The notes under the pieces: generated by a model | Databases searched by the model: none | What the model was told of the DNA's origin: nothing | What the model saw: the letters and a program-made list of their open reading frames with translations, nothing else | Part shown: one piece after another, positions 10,484 to 22,860 of the stretch | Numbering within the stretch: position 1 is the first letter of the stretch | Layout: each line of letters opens with the position of its first letter | From: Euborellia annulipes | Taxonomy: Eukaryota; Arthropoda; Insecta; Dermaptera; Anisolabididae | DNA length: 64,000 nt | Direction: 5' to 3' | Assembly: GCA_023213315.1 (NCBI GenBank) | Contig: JAKCPI010004492.1 | Location: 30,000 to 93,999, forward strand | Program-made: the position numbers and the translations under genes

Positions 10484-11873
10484 GAACCCTGTTATTCAAT
10501 GGTGTGTCAAAGACCAAATATCGAGTTTTGAGAAAATCAACATTAAAGTTTTTCTGATTTAAATTGTTTTTATTAGATTATATATCATTTTTTTTGTCAA
10601 TTGTGCAAGTAAATACTGTAATTATGGCAGATATTCATAAATTATCTCTAAAAATATGACAAATTTAGAGAAAAAAAATAAAATATAAAAAATTATTTTT
10701 ACAAAATTCTCTATGTGCGATATATATTTGTAAAAAATGCTTCAAAGTCCCTTGACCCATGATTGAAAAATTCTCTAAGTCCAATTATATTTGCAAAAAT
10801 GCTTCAAAGTCTCTTTATATTTAATACTAGTATCATAGAAACTTTTTATCAAAATCACATTCATCAATTTTAAATAAAGTAGTATTAATATTTTAAAATT
10901 AAATACAAAGTGATAACAAAATTTTCTCATCAATTAATTTCTGAATAAATAGCTTGGAAACAGTAAATCAAAGTTATAATAATGAAATAGACTTAATATT
11001 ACGGCCACTTCAACCTAACCTAACCTAATATTATATTTATTTTGTTGTCTTTTCGAAATCGCACTGATCCTCATCCTCATCTTCATTTTCATTATCAGGA
11101 ATAATATCAAAAAATTAAATTTTGACGTCTACGAATTCAGAGAAAATTTTCTCATTTAAAAAAAAAAAAAAAATGATTTTTGTTTATTTAAGGGAAAAAA
11201 ATATATATAATATTATTTGGTAAATAACTTTTTATTGGTTGTTAAAATCACACTGGTTAAAACTCAATTAAACGATATTAATTTATTGTTAATTGGAAAA
11301 TTATATATATATATAGTTCATAGAAAAAGATAGAAAACATTATAGAAATAGGCTAAAAGAAAGTAAAAAATGAATTATAATATAACTATTGATAATTTTT
11401 GTAGGTTATGAAATACTTGTATAAAATTTCAACAAATGGAATATAGTAATAGTGTATTGAATATATAAATTTGAAATAAATAAAATTAATATTTTCTTGA
11501 GTTTATATTAAATACCTCTAAACAATAGCGATGCCGGTGTTCATAATTGAAAATACTTAGGGCATAAACGCAACAATATATCTCAAGCGTATAGTTGTTT
11601 ACGATGTCTTGCACTTGACGCATAAATGAAAAATTGTTCTTTTCAAATTAAGTATTACGAAACAACATGTTAAGTACATAAATCATTATTGAAAAATGTA
11701 AAATCCTGCATTGAAATATTGTAAAAATAATTTTATGCTTTTACATTAAAAATAAATTTTTTTAGGACATATTTCATAAAAAATACTATTAATTAAAGCA
11801 TTTGAAACAATATTCCATGCTTACTCAATTTTGAATTTTTTGGTCTTTGACACACCATTGAATAACAGGGTTC
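10484..11873. mobile_element. DNA element with ~34-bp terminal inverted repeats
   Basis: GAACCCTGTTATTCAATGG... at the left is matched by its complement ending CAGGGTTC at 11873 over about 34 bp. Putative 4-bp TSD AAAT. The interior is AT-rich with no transposase frame and holds a CCTAA telomere-like run at 11012-11028. Confidence 0.6.
11012..11028. repeat. Short arthropod-type telomere-like run
   Basis: AACCTAACCTAACCTAA, three-plus units of CCTAA. It is a minor interstitial run inside a DNA element. Confidence 0.4.
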
Positions 11874-12359
11874 AAATATGGTCGACTGACATTTTCGTGA
11901 ATTTTTGTCTTTCTTGTTAAAATATTTTTAAAATGTTTGGTCAGAAACTTTTGATTTTATTTTTTTTAACATATTCTACGGAAGTTATTTGTTAAAAATA
12001 CAATTTTATTTATCTATATTAGGAGTGGCTACATAATTCGATGTGTGCCAGTTTCGTCGACATTCTCCATAGATTACATGTTAAATTTTAATTATTTAAT
12101 AATTAATTACACGATAACCCTGCGTCAGATCTGCTTCAAAATTTCATTTTATACGTATGTGATAGTGATTAATAACATATTAAAAAAAAAAAATTAGCTT
12201 TTAATAATTATAAGTGCCTTAATCTCCGAATAACCTTAATATTTTATTTTTATTCTAGAGTTAATTAGTATTCCAGATAATTCGTACCAAATCGTCGGTC
12301 CCGTGGCCTTACGAATTACCGTGATATTATAAAAATATACCAATAACTATTAATAATTC

Positions 12360-12400
12360 CAGGGGAGGGGGCAAAGCCCGCCGAAGGTGGGCGCCGAGGC
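12360..12400 (+). mobile_element. Helitron-like 3' end
   Basis: GCCCGCCGAAGGTGGGC hairpin followed by a short GC stretch ending GGCTAG and then TTTT, the Helitron-style hairpin plus CTAG. Confidence 0.4.
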
Positions 12401-12964
12401 TAGTTTTATTAATAATATTCTTTGAGATCTATTTTATTACGTTCCATAATCGTTTAAATCAAACAAAACTCTCCCTCTCTCTCATCTTCCCATAGACATT
12501 TATTTTATGATGATATTAATTATTATTAATGTGCTTTTAGAAGAAAGAACAAGATTACAAATGATTTTAAATCTATCACCACAATCACCACTTTCTCAAC
12601 TCCCCTAATTAAATTTTCTCCTCTCTCCCTCTCCCTCTCTCTCTCTATCATTCTCGTCCATTAAATTTCATAATCGCTTAAAGCATTCCTTTTAACATAT
12701 TGTTTCTAAATGACTTCAATTTTATTCACGTTAAAAAATTGTCTCTTTTTGGCAATATTTGGAAACATTTAGACTACATATATATTTAAATTATTGCACA
12801 GGTCAACATTGTGCCGGGGTATTAAGGGTTGTCCCTGGGTATATGGGTAGCCCTGAGTCCAAAAATGCCATCAGTTTGCTCCACCAGCTTTGAGTTTTAG
12901 ATAAAAATAGAAAATTAAATTTTTATTTTGAATGTGCTCTTATTTTGAATTTTCTAGATTTTTT

Positions 12965-13585
12965 AAGGCGTTACCCCTTAAAAATATGCAGATAGATTAA
13001 ATACATAGAAATCTAAAGTTTCAGCCCATTCGCAGGTGGTTAAGTGGCGCAAAAGGTTAGAGAATCGAATTTTTGCAGTTTTTGTTAACTTTGGGCACCC
13101 CTAAAAACTTTTTACCATCCGTGAATGTAAAAAACGTATATTTACGATATTCTATAGTTCTTTAGCTTTCCAAAAACCATTCATTCGTGCAAATCTGTTA
13201 ATTATTAACGAAATTATAAACAAATACCCAAGAATAGCTAACTACTTCTCAAGCAAAACATTCACCATCTTTGATTTTTAACAAACTTTACTTTGATAAT
13301 TATTTTATTTATAATTTAGTTAATAATTAACAGATTTGTACGAATGACTGATTTTTGGAAAGTTAACTTACAGAAAATCTGATATATACGTTTTTTGCAT
13401 TCAGGGATTGTAAAATTGTATTAGGGATGAATACCTGAAAAAATTCGTTTTTTCTAAACTTTTAGCCTTGTTTTGCACCTACGTTAAACTTTTAGCCTTG
13501 TTTTGCATCTACCATTGGGCTGAAACTTTATATTTTTACATATTTCATCTATCTGCAAATTTTTAAAGGGAAACGGCTCTATATA
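12965..13585. repeat. Long imperfect palindrome
   Basis: Arms of about 270 bp meet near 13275 (for example TCAGCCCATTCG opposite a copy with CATTGGGCTGA, and AATTATTAACGAAATTATA opposite TTAGTTAATAATTAACAG). A 30-bp tandem duplication occupies 13456-13515. Confidence 0.55.
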
Positions 13586-13684
13586 TTAAAACTCTATAGC
13601 TCTAATTTTGTTGATATGTGTATATAGAAAGATCGAAGTAAACAGTCAAAGGATGAGCCTCCATGTAAATCAGAAACAAAATTA

Positions 13685-14480
13685 TTAAAAAAAAAAGACT
13701 GGTGCACTGATCGTACAGCACACAACTTTTTCTTTACCGTATTAGAAACTTGTGTGATGCGTTTCTGGTGTCGTGATATATTTTATTTCTCTTACTATGT
13801 TAAAACACAAGATAACCAGCAGATACAATTTGAAAGACTGATGATGAGAAAATAAAATTTTCGTCTCGTTAATTGTAATAAAATCGGAGGCTTTAATTTT
13901 TGGCTGCCCTGCTCCTTCCTTGTATATAAAACAAAAGAGTTAAAATTTTAAATTAGAGGAAAATATTCATTTATATTTTGCCAACCATTTCTCCCATCTT
14001 TCCTATGAAGTACGCGAGTAAAGTGGGCTTTAATCAATTTTGAGAGCTCAAAATGAGTTTAATTTTAAAGAGCTTCCAGAAAATAATTGATTTATGAAAT
14101 TTAATCAAAATCGTTGGAGCTGGAGCAAATTTTGAGAAAACCGAACTCCCTACCTAAACTATGTACATCAGGAAAGAACTAGTAGTTTTTGACCGATTTG
14201 TTTAAAAGCTTTATTTTCACGCCCTAGGGAGGTGCCTAACTTAAATATAAAATTTCAACCTCCTAGCTCAATCCCTTCATGCTTTAAATTGAACCCAGAC
14301 AGACACACACACACACACACACACACAGACAGACCATGTCGCGAAAACCACTTTTTTGGATTCAGGGGACCTCAAAACGTGAAGATCCATCAAAATCTCG
14401 ACATCCAATTTTTGACATGAATCCAATACTTTCTCTCTATATATTAACATATATAGTATATAGGTAAGAGAAAGTAAAAA
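13685..14480 (+). repeat. Family A copy, diverged hairpin, intact 3' half
   Basis: A decayed hairpin at about 13690-13780, body from 13968, a CA microsatellite (14301-14327), then CCATGTCGCG and the terminal palindrome. It lies in the intron downstream of the coding exon at 14668. Confidence 0.65.
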
Positions 14481-14667
14481 TCAATTCTAACTCTGTTTAA
14501 ATGGGTTTTAATTTACAGAAACCCCTAAAAAGTGTCACAAAGTTGGCCAGGTTTACGGTATAGACATATTTTATTATGCATAATCTTTCTTTTGTGGCTT
14601 GTGACTATATTCCACTGAGCCCTTCAATTTATGTTAACCATAAATTTAAAATATAAGTTGGTCTGAC

Positions 14668-15209
14668 CTGGACAAAAGCGATGCCGATGTAGACGGGAAT
14701 AGGCTCGGCAGGCCTCTGCGGTGGTCCATGTACCCTGGCCATTGGCTCCGGTAACATTTCAGGCCTTTCTGTCGTCGTGGTGACCGACTGCAGCGGCTGT
14801 AGCTGCGGCGGCGGTGGCGGCGGCGGCGCCGGTGGCGATGGAGTTGACACTGGCTCCTCTTTGGCAGCATTTATTCCCGGTAATAATTTTTGTGTAAGAA
14901 GAAAAAGAGCCGCCACTTGTCCAAGAAGAAGAAGGAAAACGGCGGCCGCCGCAGCAAACTCGCTGCTACGCATCCTGGGTCACGCTAACCGTTCGGGTAG
15001 CGATACATGGCTAAAGGTCAACATTTGTCCAGCATCACAGACAGACGAGATGCACTCAGACAGACACAGACACACGCACGCACACCACGAGGTGGTCCTT
15101 TTCTCACGAGTATGGATCCATCACCACGAGATCACTAGCAGTAGCACAACAACACCACATGTCACATAAACACCACTACTCCTGGGCTCCGTCTTTTGCA
15201 CTCCAATCT
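14668..15209 (-). CDS. Coding exon (5'UTR plus first 102 codons) of a membrane-anchored protein, partial gene
   Basis: On the minus strand this exon is framed by a pyrimidine-rich acceptor ending GTTTGCAG (exon starts at 15209) and a donor CAG|GTCAGA (exon ends at 14668). The ATG at 14973-14971 opens 102 codons ending exactly in phase 0 at the donor; the frame then runs only 12 codons into the intron before a stop. The protein begins MRSSEF, followed by a hydrophobic segment (about residues 7-27, AAAAAVFLLLLGQVAALFLL), then a stem with Thr/Pro and a run of prolines (about 46-57), ending IPVYIGIAFVQ. That layout suits a type II membrane protein (for example a Golgi enzyme) or a secreted precursor. 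I do not recognise the family, and downstream exons are not evident in the window. Base composition is GC-rich, unlike the surrounding repeats. The splice sites and composition make a real exon likely; the function is unknown. Confidence 0.6.
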
Positions 15210-15925
15210 CTGCAAACAGACAAACAAAAATAAAACAAAAATTAATATTTGATAAATCGCACGTCAAACGAGTCATTAATCAAAGCGTTAATGTATTAAC
15301 ACCCTTAATATGATGTTAGAACATAATAGCAGAAGCGTGTAACTTAATTATTGATTTGTTGAAGCAGTGGTGGTGGAGTTCTTGCCTCTTGTGCTATGGG
15401 TCAGGGGTTCGCGGTAAAAATTTATTGACTGCCAATCAATGAAAAATTTTTGGAAAATCTTATTAAAAGATATAACCCTCCCTTAGGAGGAATCTATACC
15501 ATTTGAGGGAACGCATTTTTGTTACGATATCCCGTTATTTTCTCCCAATTCACTTCAAGTCGCTTCATTCCTTTTAAATGATTTGTTATTGTTGTAACAT
15601 TCTTGTAAATTCCACTTCAAACCCTTAAGGGACTTCAAGAGGTCACATTAGATCTTTGGTCCGAACTGAGGCATTTTAAAGTATTTTTTAATGCAGTTTT
15701 TTTTTTAATGAATTAAATTCATGAGCGTTTTACTTAATAGAAAGCTTTTTTTTAAATTATGATTTATTAAAAAAATAATGAAAATTATTTTTTTATATTT
15801 ATAGAAAATGCATAAAACGTTCTATGAAAATTGTAATTTTTTTTTTAATCTAAAAATTTAAAAATCATTAATATCCAACCTATAATAATTAAATGAATTG
15901 GTGACAAAGTCAAAAATAAATTTAA
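15210..15925. other. Putative intron sequence with tRNA-like scrap
   Basis: Follows the acceptor at 15210-15213 on the minus strand. A TCAGGGGTTCGCGG fragment near 15401 resembles a SINE head. Nothing else recognised. Confidence 0.4.
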
Positions 15926-15927
15926 TA

Positions 15928-16243
15928 TTTATTAATCTTAAGGAAGTGGATTTGCAGCCAGGAGAATAAAAACTATTTTAATTTCTTTTGGTCGAAGACA
16001 AAAGATTGTTAAAAAGCACACATGAATTTTGTTGTGGCATGTATAAAATATTTGAACAATATTGACAAAGGCATCCTTTTGTTCAAATATTTTATACATG
16101 TCACAACAAAATCCATGTGTGCTTTTTAACAATCTTTGGTCCCGAAGAAGGACGCGATTGGCGTCCGAAACGTCGACCAAAAGAAATTAAAATAGTTTTT
16201 TATTTTCCTGGCTGCAAATCCACTTGCTTAAGATTAATAAATA
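15928..16243. repeat. Palindromic element with hammerhead-like module in one arm
   Basis: Arms of about 130 bp (ATTAATCTTAAGG...GGATTTGCAGCCAGG) meet near 16075. The right arm has an extra ~35-nt module at 16142-16174 that has been lost from the left arm. Confidence 0.65.
16142..16174 (+). ncRNA. Hammerhead-ribozyme-like module
   Basis: CCGAAGA, one unpaired A, a perfect 6-bp stem GGACGC / GCGTCC, then GAAAC and GTC. The first box has C for U at one position of CUGANGA. Confidence 0.35.
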
Positions 16244-16384
16244 ACAGCCATTTTACACTTGTATTAATATTTATTTAAAAATTAACTGTCAAATAGTTTA
16301 GCATTCTTGCAAAAGATGGCAGGCTAGTTTAACAGCCGGCTTTATTAGATCACTTATAAGCCTATATTTATATATTTCAATGCT

Positions 16385-16385
16385 T

Positions 16386-16416
<31 letters not shown>

Positions 16417-17851
16417 CTTCTCAAACTCCCAACAGGATTTCCCAGTTACAGGGAGAGTACATTATCGCACAAAAGAAAACAAAAAACAAAACAAAAAATA
16501 AATACATGAAGTTAAAAAATACATCTCAAAGTAAATTAATTATAAATAAGGAATAAATAAATATCCATCCATTAATTTCTCTATACCGAAAGTTCGCACT
16601 CCCTTGTTGCATATTCGGAGATCATTTTAAAGACGGGAGAGTGTTCTCCCACTTTTGTTCTTACAAATCCGAGATAAAAGAGGGAGCCGGACCTGAGGGA
16701 AAACGCCGGGACTCTAAAGCCAATTTTGGCCAGTAACTCACTACAGTCCCAGCGATCACCCAGCAGGTCACAGAAATTTCTAAAAATGAAATCCCCTCTC
16801 CTCTCGGATAGACTTTTGATCTCGAATATTTCCAATAGCTGATTGTAACTGATATGCGTAGCGGGGAGGGTGAACCTTCGGTAGAACATATAATTCAGAA
16901 ATTTCTTCTGCACTCTTTCAATAGCATTGATTTGAGAGGCATAAATAGGGTTCCATATCAGAGGAGCATACTCTAATTGGGACCTTACAAGCGAAAAGTA
17001 CAGAGTTTTCATGGTCTTTAAATTGTTAAAATTTTTTGAGTTTCTTTTAATGAAACCCAAAAGTCTGAAGGCTTTATTGACTATAGAGGAAACATGCTCG
17101 ACAAAAGATAGCTTGTTACGTTCCAGCACCCCTGGAACCTGGGGGGGGGGGGGGATGGTTGGTTCGCGCGACCCTGAGCGCTACCATCCCCGGGTAGGGG
17201 ATGCGGGAAGGGGAAGATATGGCGGAGAAATTTAGAAGGACATGAAGGCAGTCTCCAGGCGAGTCCCTAAGAGAGTGCGGAATGGTCAAGAGCTAACTTG
17301 GTCGAACAGACATTGCGCCCCAGTTACCCCGAAAACGTTGAATTCAAATCGTCATTACATAAAAAAATAAATACCAATATAAAAATAAAAAAAAATTAAA
17401 CGCGTTTTTTATACTTTTGAATACCCTCCCCATAACCTGTCGGGGCCAAAAGAAACCTGTATCGAGGGACGCAACAGAGGATTTTCATCTTCGAGGCAGC
17501 CGCTCGTCTCCGGAGGTGCAAAATCGTTACAAGCTTTGAATCAAAAATGATTCCCAAATCCCTGATCGAGTCCACTCTTTTTATCAAAAAATTGTCAATG
17601 TAATAGTTATGTTGTAAAGATATTTTTTTTTTCGTAAAAGTACACATTGAACATTTTTCTATATTCAGTGGTAGTAAATTTTCTTTACACCAAAGTTGAA
17701 TACATTGCAAAGTGTTTTGCAGATCTAAACAGTCATTGGTGTTAGATATTTTAGAAAAAATTTTTAAGTCATCTGCATAAAGCAGAAAATTAGATTCTTT
17801 AATAGCATTGACAATGTCATTAATAAATATGATGAAGAGTAGAGGCCCAAG
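16385..17851 (-). pseudogene. 5'-truncated Jockey-like LINE with reverse-transcriptase fragment, split by a DNA insertion
   Basis: Reading the minus strand from 17850, the frame enters the reverse transcriptase at LGPLLFIIFINDIV, then shows the catalytic LYADD box (TATGCAGATGAC at 17779-17768), then thumb-region motifs (WCKENLLPLNIEKC, DLGIIFDSKL). After an insertion it resumes with SFVEHVSSIVNKAFRLLGFI and LYFSLVRSQLEYAPLIWNP, ending at 16581. This order is that of Jockey/I-type non-LTR elements. The copy lacks the endonuclease and the N-terminal part of the RT. A 3'UTR and a (TAAA)n tail (16385-16417) finish it. The 418-bp insertion at 17114-17531 disrupts the frame, so no functional protein is made. 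Confidence 0.75.
17114..17531. mobile_element. Non-autonomous DNA element inserted in the LINE
   Basis: 418 bp flanked by AGCT direct repeats (17110-17113 and 17532-17535), with short inverted ends TGTTACG / TGTAACG. It interrupts the LINE RT frame between FDSKL and SFVEH, and removing it restores a continuous frame, which fixes the boundaries. The interior is GC-rich and has a poly-G run near the left end. Superfamily unresolved. Confidence 0.6.
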
Positions 17852-17927
17852 TTTATAAATAATATATAGTATTTTATAAACTATTCATTATTAAAAGATG
17901 AACGAAAATCATTCAAATGCATGAGCC

Positions 17928-18075
17928 CTCGAGCTTGGTGTAGGGGTTAGCCTGCAGGCCTTGTATACTAAGAGTCGCGGGTTCGGATCCCAGGCAGTCC
18001 GATGGTTATAATTTGGATACCAAATGGCTTAAAGCACCTCAAGCGCCTGATATGTAAGAGAGTGGAGCCTTGAGC
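17928..18075 (+). mobile_element. SINE, tRNA head and short body
   Basis: GCTTGGTGTAGGGGTTAGCC (A box) and GCGGGTTCGGATCCC (B box), then AGGCAGTCCGATGG and AAATGGCTTAAA. Confidence 0.6.
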
Positions 18076-18079
18076 TTAG

Positions 18080-18816
18080 GCAACCAAAATGTTTAGTCGT
18101 AGCAAGTGTTGATTTAAAGGCAACTTTTCCTCTTTATGATTTATTTGTGAGCTCAAAGATCCACCTCGAGCACATGGCGCAGACTGTAGCTAACCATCAT
18201 TGGGGGCAAAAAAGTCCAGTTTCTAGTCATGTGAAAAAAAAAAAAGAAAAGATAAAGCACTTGAATACGTAGCCTGTTTAAATAGCACTAAAAAAGGAAA
18301 GGGACAGGAAATGAATGGGAGGAAATAAAAAGGAATAATTAGGCCATTTAAGAAAAAAAAATTCAATTGAAAAAAGAAAAAAGAATCTCATTAAATGAAG
18401 GGCCCCATGGAGGCGTCCATTGTTTTAATCTGGAGCTAAAAGGAGATAAAGGGCTTTAAATAAATATTTGTATTTTGAATAATGAATAAGATTTAATTAT
18501 TATTCATTAATGAAGGCAAAAAAAAAGAAAAATTTTAGCCAGATCGGATGTATCGTTACTATTCCGTTAATAACTTATACAGGGTGTTTATGAGGCATAC
18601 GACGACAATTCCCTGGATGCTTCTGTTCTAATTAACTAGCTATCCATTGGATAAGCTCACTTTCGAGTCTTTTCACATTCAGTAAAACTAATTATATGAT
18701 TAAATAAGAGTTCCAGTCGGAGTTAGTTAGCTAAGACCCAAAGGCTTAACTAAAGGGTGAAATTAGTTTATTTATTATTTTAGATATTTCTAAATCTTTG
18801 TTAATTAGCTTTAATT
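18080..18816. other. Largely unassigned
   Basis: No gene. A short ACAGGGTGTTTATGAGGC near 18579 resembles a mariner-type element end without a partner. Confidence 0.35.
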
Positions 18817-19502
18817 AATTTTTACTTTCTCTTACCTCTATATATATGTTAATATATATAATATATAGAGAAAGTAGGTATTGGATTCATGTCAAAAATT
18901 CGATGTCGAGATTTTGATGGATATACACGTTTTGAGGTCCCCTGAATCCAAAAAAGTGGTTTTCGCGACATGGTCTGTCTCTCTCTCTGTGTGTTTGTGT
19001 GTGTGTGTGTGTGTCTGTGAACAAAATAACTCAAGAACAAAAAGAGCCACGAGGTTGAAATTTTATATTTAAGTTAGGCACCCCCTGGGGCGTGACACGA
19101 AGCTTTTAAACAAAATAAACCAAAGAGTACTAGTACTTTACTGATGTACTTTTTCAGTTTTTTTTCTATTTTCTGAAAATTCGCTCCAAAGATTTTGTTT
19201 AAAATTCATAAATCATTTATTTTTTAGATGCTCTTTAAAATGTATATTCTCATTTTGCCGTTAAAATCTTCTGAAGACCACTTTACTCTTGTACTCCATA
19301 GAAAAGATAGGAGAAATGGTTGCCATGGTAACAAAATATAAATATTTTCACTATACTTGAATCAGAATGTACCGTACTGTCGGAAACTAAATACATGTCG
19401 ATACAAAAAATCTGGTGTGGCAAGCACAGTACACAACTTTCGATTACCGAAGGTAAGAGAAAGTTGTGTGCTGTGCGCCAGTCACACCAGATTTTTTTTA
19501 TT
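18817..19502 (-). repeat. Family A copy, full length
   Basis: Reverse-orientation unit: terminal palindrome first, conserved GGTTTTCGCGACATGG, GT microsatellite (18989-19016), body, and hairpin at 19405-19500. Confidence 0.75.
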
Positions 19503-20191
19503 TGTTTTTCAAATCCTTTTTCTAAATTTATGGAATTATTAAGATAGGTAGAAATACAGTATACTTAGGGAACGGTGCAGTTTGCTAAAAGTGTTCAACT
19601 CCCCCACTCCAGCTGGTATTTTTTAACAATTAATTACTCGATCTATTCTCCAGAGCAATTAACCGAAAATTTCATTAATATGAGTTACACCAAACGAAAC
19701 ACGAATCAATTCATGCACCTGAAAATCATTTTTAAATGGTAAAATTCATTTATGGGTCATCGCTTTTATTAATTGTACGGTATGTTTAATACAAAGAAGC
19801 GATTAAATGTTGTTTAATTTATTTATTTATTTATTTAAACGGACTGAAAATATTCGCTCCTCCTCCCTTGAAGAGAAAGAGAACAATTAATTTAGCAGAA
19901 AAATCAAATCTTTGTTTTTGTATTTGTTTGGACAATATTTGTATATTTGTAATTGAAAAAAAAATTGTAATTTTTATTTGGCCAGGGAGAGAGAGAGAGA
20001 GAGAGGGGGAATCCTCTCGCTCTCTTTAAATTAAAATTTAGATTTTCCATTTAACTCGGGTGACGGGTGTGTTAAGCCGGCTTTTATTCAAAAAAAAAAA
20101 AAAAAAAAAAAACTAAATAAAATGATGAATAAATGAATTTGTCTCTGTACATGTGTGTGTGTGTGTGTGTGTGTGGGTGGAGGAATTTTAA

Positions 20192-20223
<32 letters not shown>

Positions 20224-20442
20224 CGCTAATCCTTGACAGTTTGGGATTTTTTTTTTAAATATTAATAAATTAAATGTGGATAAGTAGATTTTCATTTACT
20301 TTGTTATTAATTTAATTGGGAAATAGCGTTTCGATTATTTTTTAAAGTCGTGTAAAAAGAACATTATGATTAAAGACCGGACAAAAAAGCATAAAAATAT
20401 GGGGAAAAATGCTTAAAAAAGCTTAAAAATCTTGAATAAAAA
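19503..20442. other. AT-rich, simple repeats only
   Basis: Contains poly-A (about 20090-20112), (GT)n (20153-20175) and (TC)n (about 20196-20222). No gene or family recognised. Confidence 0.45.
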
Positions 20443-20450
20443 CTTGAACT

Positions 20451-20516
20451 CAGTGGCGGATCCAGAGGAGTTTCTCGGGGGGGGGGGGGTAATTACCCCC
20501 CTTGTATCCGCCCTTG
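20451..20516. mobile_element. 66-bp minimal hAT-like element
   Basis: CAGTGGCGGATCCAGAG ... TATCCGCCCTTG with only a G run and C run between. Perfect 8-bp TSD CTTGAACT (20443-20450, 20517-20524). The ends match the 260-bp MITE family. Confidence 0.7.
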
Positions 20517-21073
20517 CTTGAACTCCAATTTTATTTAAAATATTCGTGTTTCGTGCAACTTGAAAATAACACCGTTGTATGGTATTTTCTGAACTTGGTA
20601 CGATCCCATTACTTTTAGAGGATTTTCTGGTCCAGTACATGATCATGATCGTGGGCGTGCTTTATTTGTTTTCATTGGACAAAGAACTCAAAAAAATTGA
20701 ATTTTTATTATTAATATGACATATTAACATAATGCTCTTAGTTTGGCTTAATGTTATCTTTCAATTAATCAATATTTGCATCGACATAATTATTAACGTT
20801 AATAATTCAGTTATATACCGTATTTATATAAATATATTATTAATGAAACGACCGAGAGGAAATTAAATTCGGGGATTGTGGAAAAATTCCATTTCTGCTT
20901 AAATAGAGAATATAATTTCGTTCATTAGAGTAGGTTTATCTAACGAATAGAACCCACAATCTCTAGATTTAAATAAAATTTATAAAATCGCATATTTATA
21001 ATCTTTCAACCTTTAAGATGGAAATGAATCAATATTTTCCCACACTATATAAGGTGAAAGTATTTTTTTCATT

Positions 21074-21718
21074 TTTACTTTCTCTTACCTATATATCTAT
21101 ATGTGTGTCTGTTTGTGAACAAAATATCTTAAGGATAAAAAGAGCCAGGAGGTTGAAATTTTATATTTAAGTTAGGCACCTCTCTGGCACGTGACACGAA
21201 GCTTTTAAACAAAATCGGCCAAAGAGTACTAGTACTTTACTGATGTACTTTTTCAGTTTTTTTTCGATTTTCTCAAAATTCGCTCCAACGATTTTGTTTT
21301 AAATTCATAAATCAATTATTTTTTAGATACTCTTTAAAATGTATATTCTCATTTTGCCATTGAAATCTTTTTGAAGCACACTTGTATTAATTTTACATCT
21401 TGAATTCGTATATATCGGCGCCCTCAGGCCTTGGTGTAGAGGTTAGCGTGCTGGCCTTCTGTACCAAGGGTCGCGGGTTCGTCTCATGCGACAATTTATT
21501 TAAATTTAATTGAAATAAATAGAGACGGGGTCTAAATGGCCTCCGTTGCCGAAAAAGTCCTTAAATAAATCTAGAAAAATAATAATAATATATCTGCGGA
21601 AGCTAAATATATATCGACACAAAAATCTGGTGTGACAAGCACAGAACACAACTTTCAATTACCGAAAGTAAGAGAAAGTTGTGTGCTGTGCGACCAGACA
21701 CACCAGATTTTTGATCAA
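21074..21718 (-). repeat. Family A copy with SINE insertion
   Basis: Lacks the CCATGTCGCG segment. The body runs to about 21411, a SINE occupies about 21412-21595, and the hairpin is at 21622-21716. Confidence 0.6.
21412..21595 (+). mobile_element. SINE with tRNA head
   Basis: CCTTGGTGTAGAGGTTAGCG (A box) and GCGGGTTCG (truncated B box), then a body with GGGGTCTAAATGGCC and TTGCCGAAAAAGTCC shared with 58716-58775. Confidence 0.55.
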
Positions 21719-22350
21719 TATTTTGGTCTATTTAAGGAAAGCGGGAAAGTTTTGTCACTTCGTTGTCCATTATTTAAATTGTAATTATAAAACAGAAATG
21801 GAATAATTATTTAGTCATCGCGTCTCCTTTTGCTCTAACTTGTAAGTCCAATTATAAGAGAGAGATTTGTAAACTTTTAGAGTTTTTTATTTAAACGTTA
21901 AAAAGCATTCAGGCATTTTATTAAATGACAAGCAATGAATGCCATAATGCGATTCCTGTCACTTCAATTGTGATCAAAGAAATTCTTCCATCTGATTTGA
22001 TTACATAATTTTTGTTTTAATAGCGGCGGCGGCGCGTTTATGTTGAACGACAAAATTGAAATTGTCGCTCTCTAAACAAGTGGAAATTTATTATTTAGGC
22101 ATTTTTAATTTTTTTTTTTCCATACCTTCCGATTATAAAAATGTATTTTGGGCAATTTAATTGTGCCACAAAGGCTGCGAAGTTTTTAGTATAATTTCAC
22201 TCTGTTTCTAATAAACAAGCAAACCATAGAACGTCATTAATAAGTATAATCATTGGATTGAACATAGATTGATAGTCATCGAATGACCGTAACTAATGGG
22301 AATAATTGCAATTCCATATAGTACCTTTTAATATCGCCGCATTGATTAGA
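21719..22350. other. No feature recognised
   Basis: AT-rich; a short GC patch (GCGGCGGCGGCGCG near 22023) has no supported frame. Confidence 0.35.
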
Positions 22351-22860
22351 TATATGGTTTGACTGATCGCACAGCACACAACTTTCTCTTACCTTCAAGA
22401 ATCGAAAGTTGTGTTCTGTGCTTGTCACACCAGATTTTTTGTGTCGATATTTATTTAGTTTCCGACAGTTCGGTTACATCAAAAGATGTCAATGGCAAAA
22501 TGAGAATATATATTTTAAAGGGAATCTAAAGAATAATTGATTTTTGAATTTTAATCAAAATCGTTGGAGCGAATTTTTAGAAAATCAAAAAAAAAAAAAA
22601 AACTGAAAAAGTACATTAGTAAAGTACTAGTACTCTCTGGCCGATTTTGTTCAAAAGCGTCGTGCCGTCCAAGGGGGTGGCACTAAATATAAAATTTCAA
22701 CCTCTTAGCTCAATTCCTTCATGCTTTGAATTGAACCCAGACACACAGACAGACCATGTCGCGAAATCCACTTTTTTGGATTCAGGGGACCTCAAAACGT
22801 ATATGTCCATCAAAATCTCAACATCGAATTTTTGACATGAATCCAATACTTTCTCTCTAT

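Noticed and set aside
14777..15169. Plus-strand frame opposite the coding exon
   Set aside because: It is the complement of the CCG-rich minus-strand exon, which has proper splice sites and start codon.
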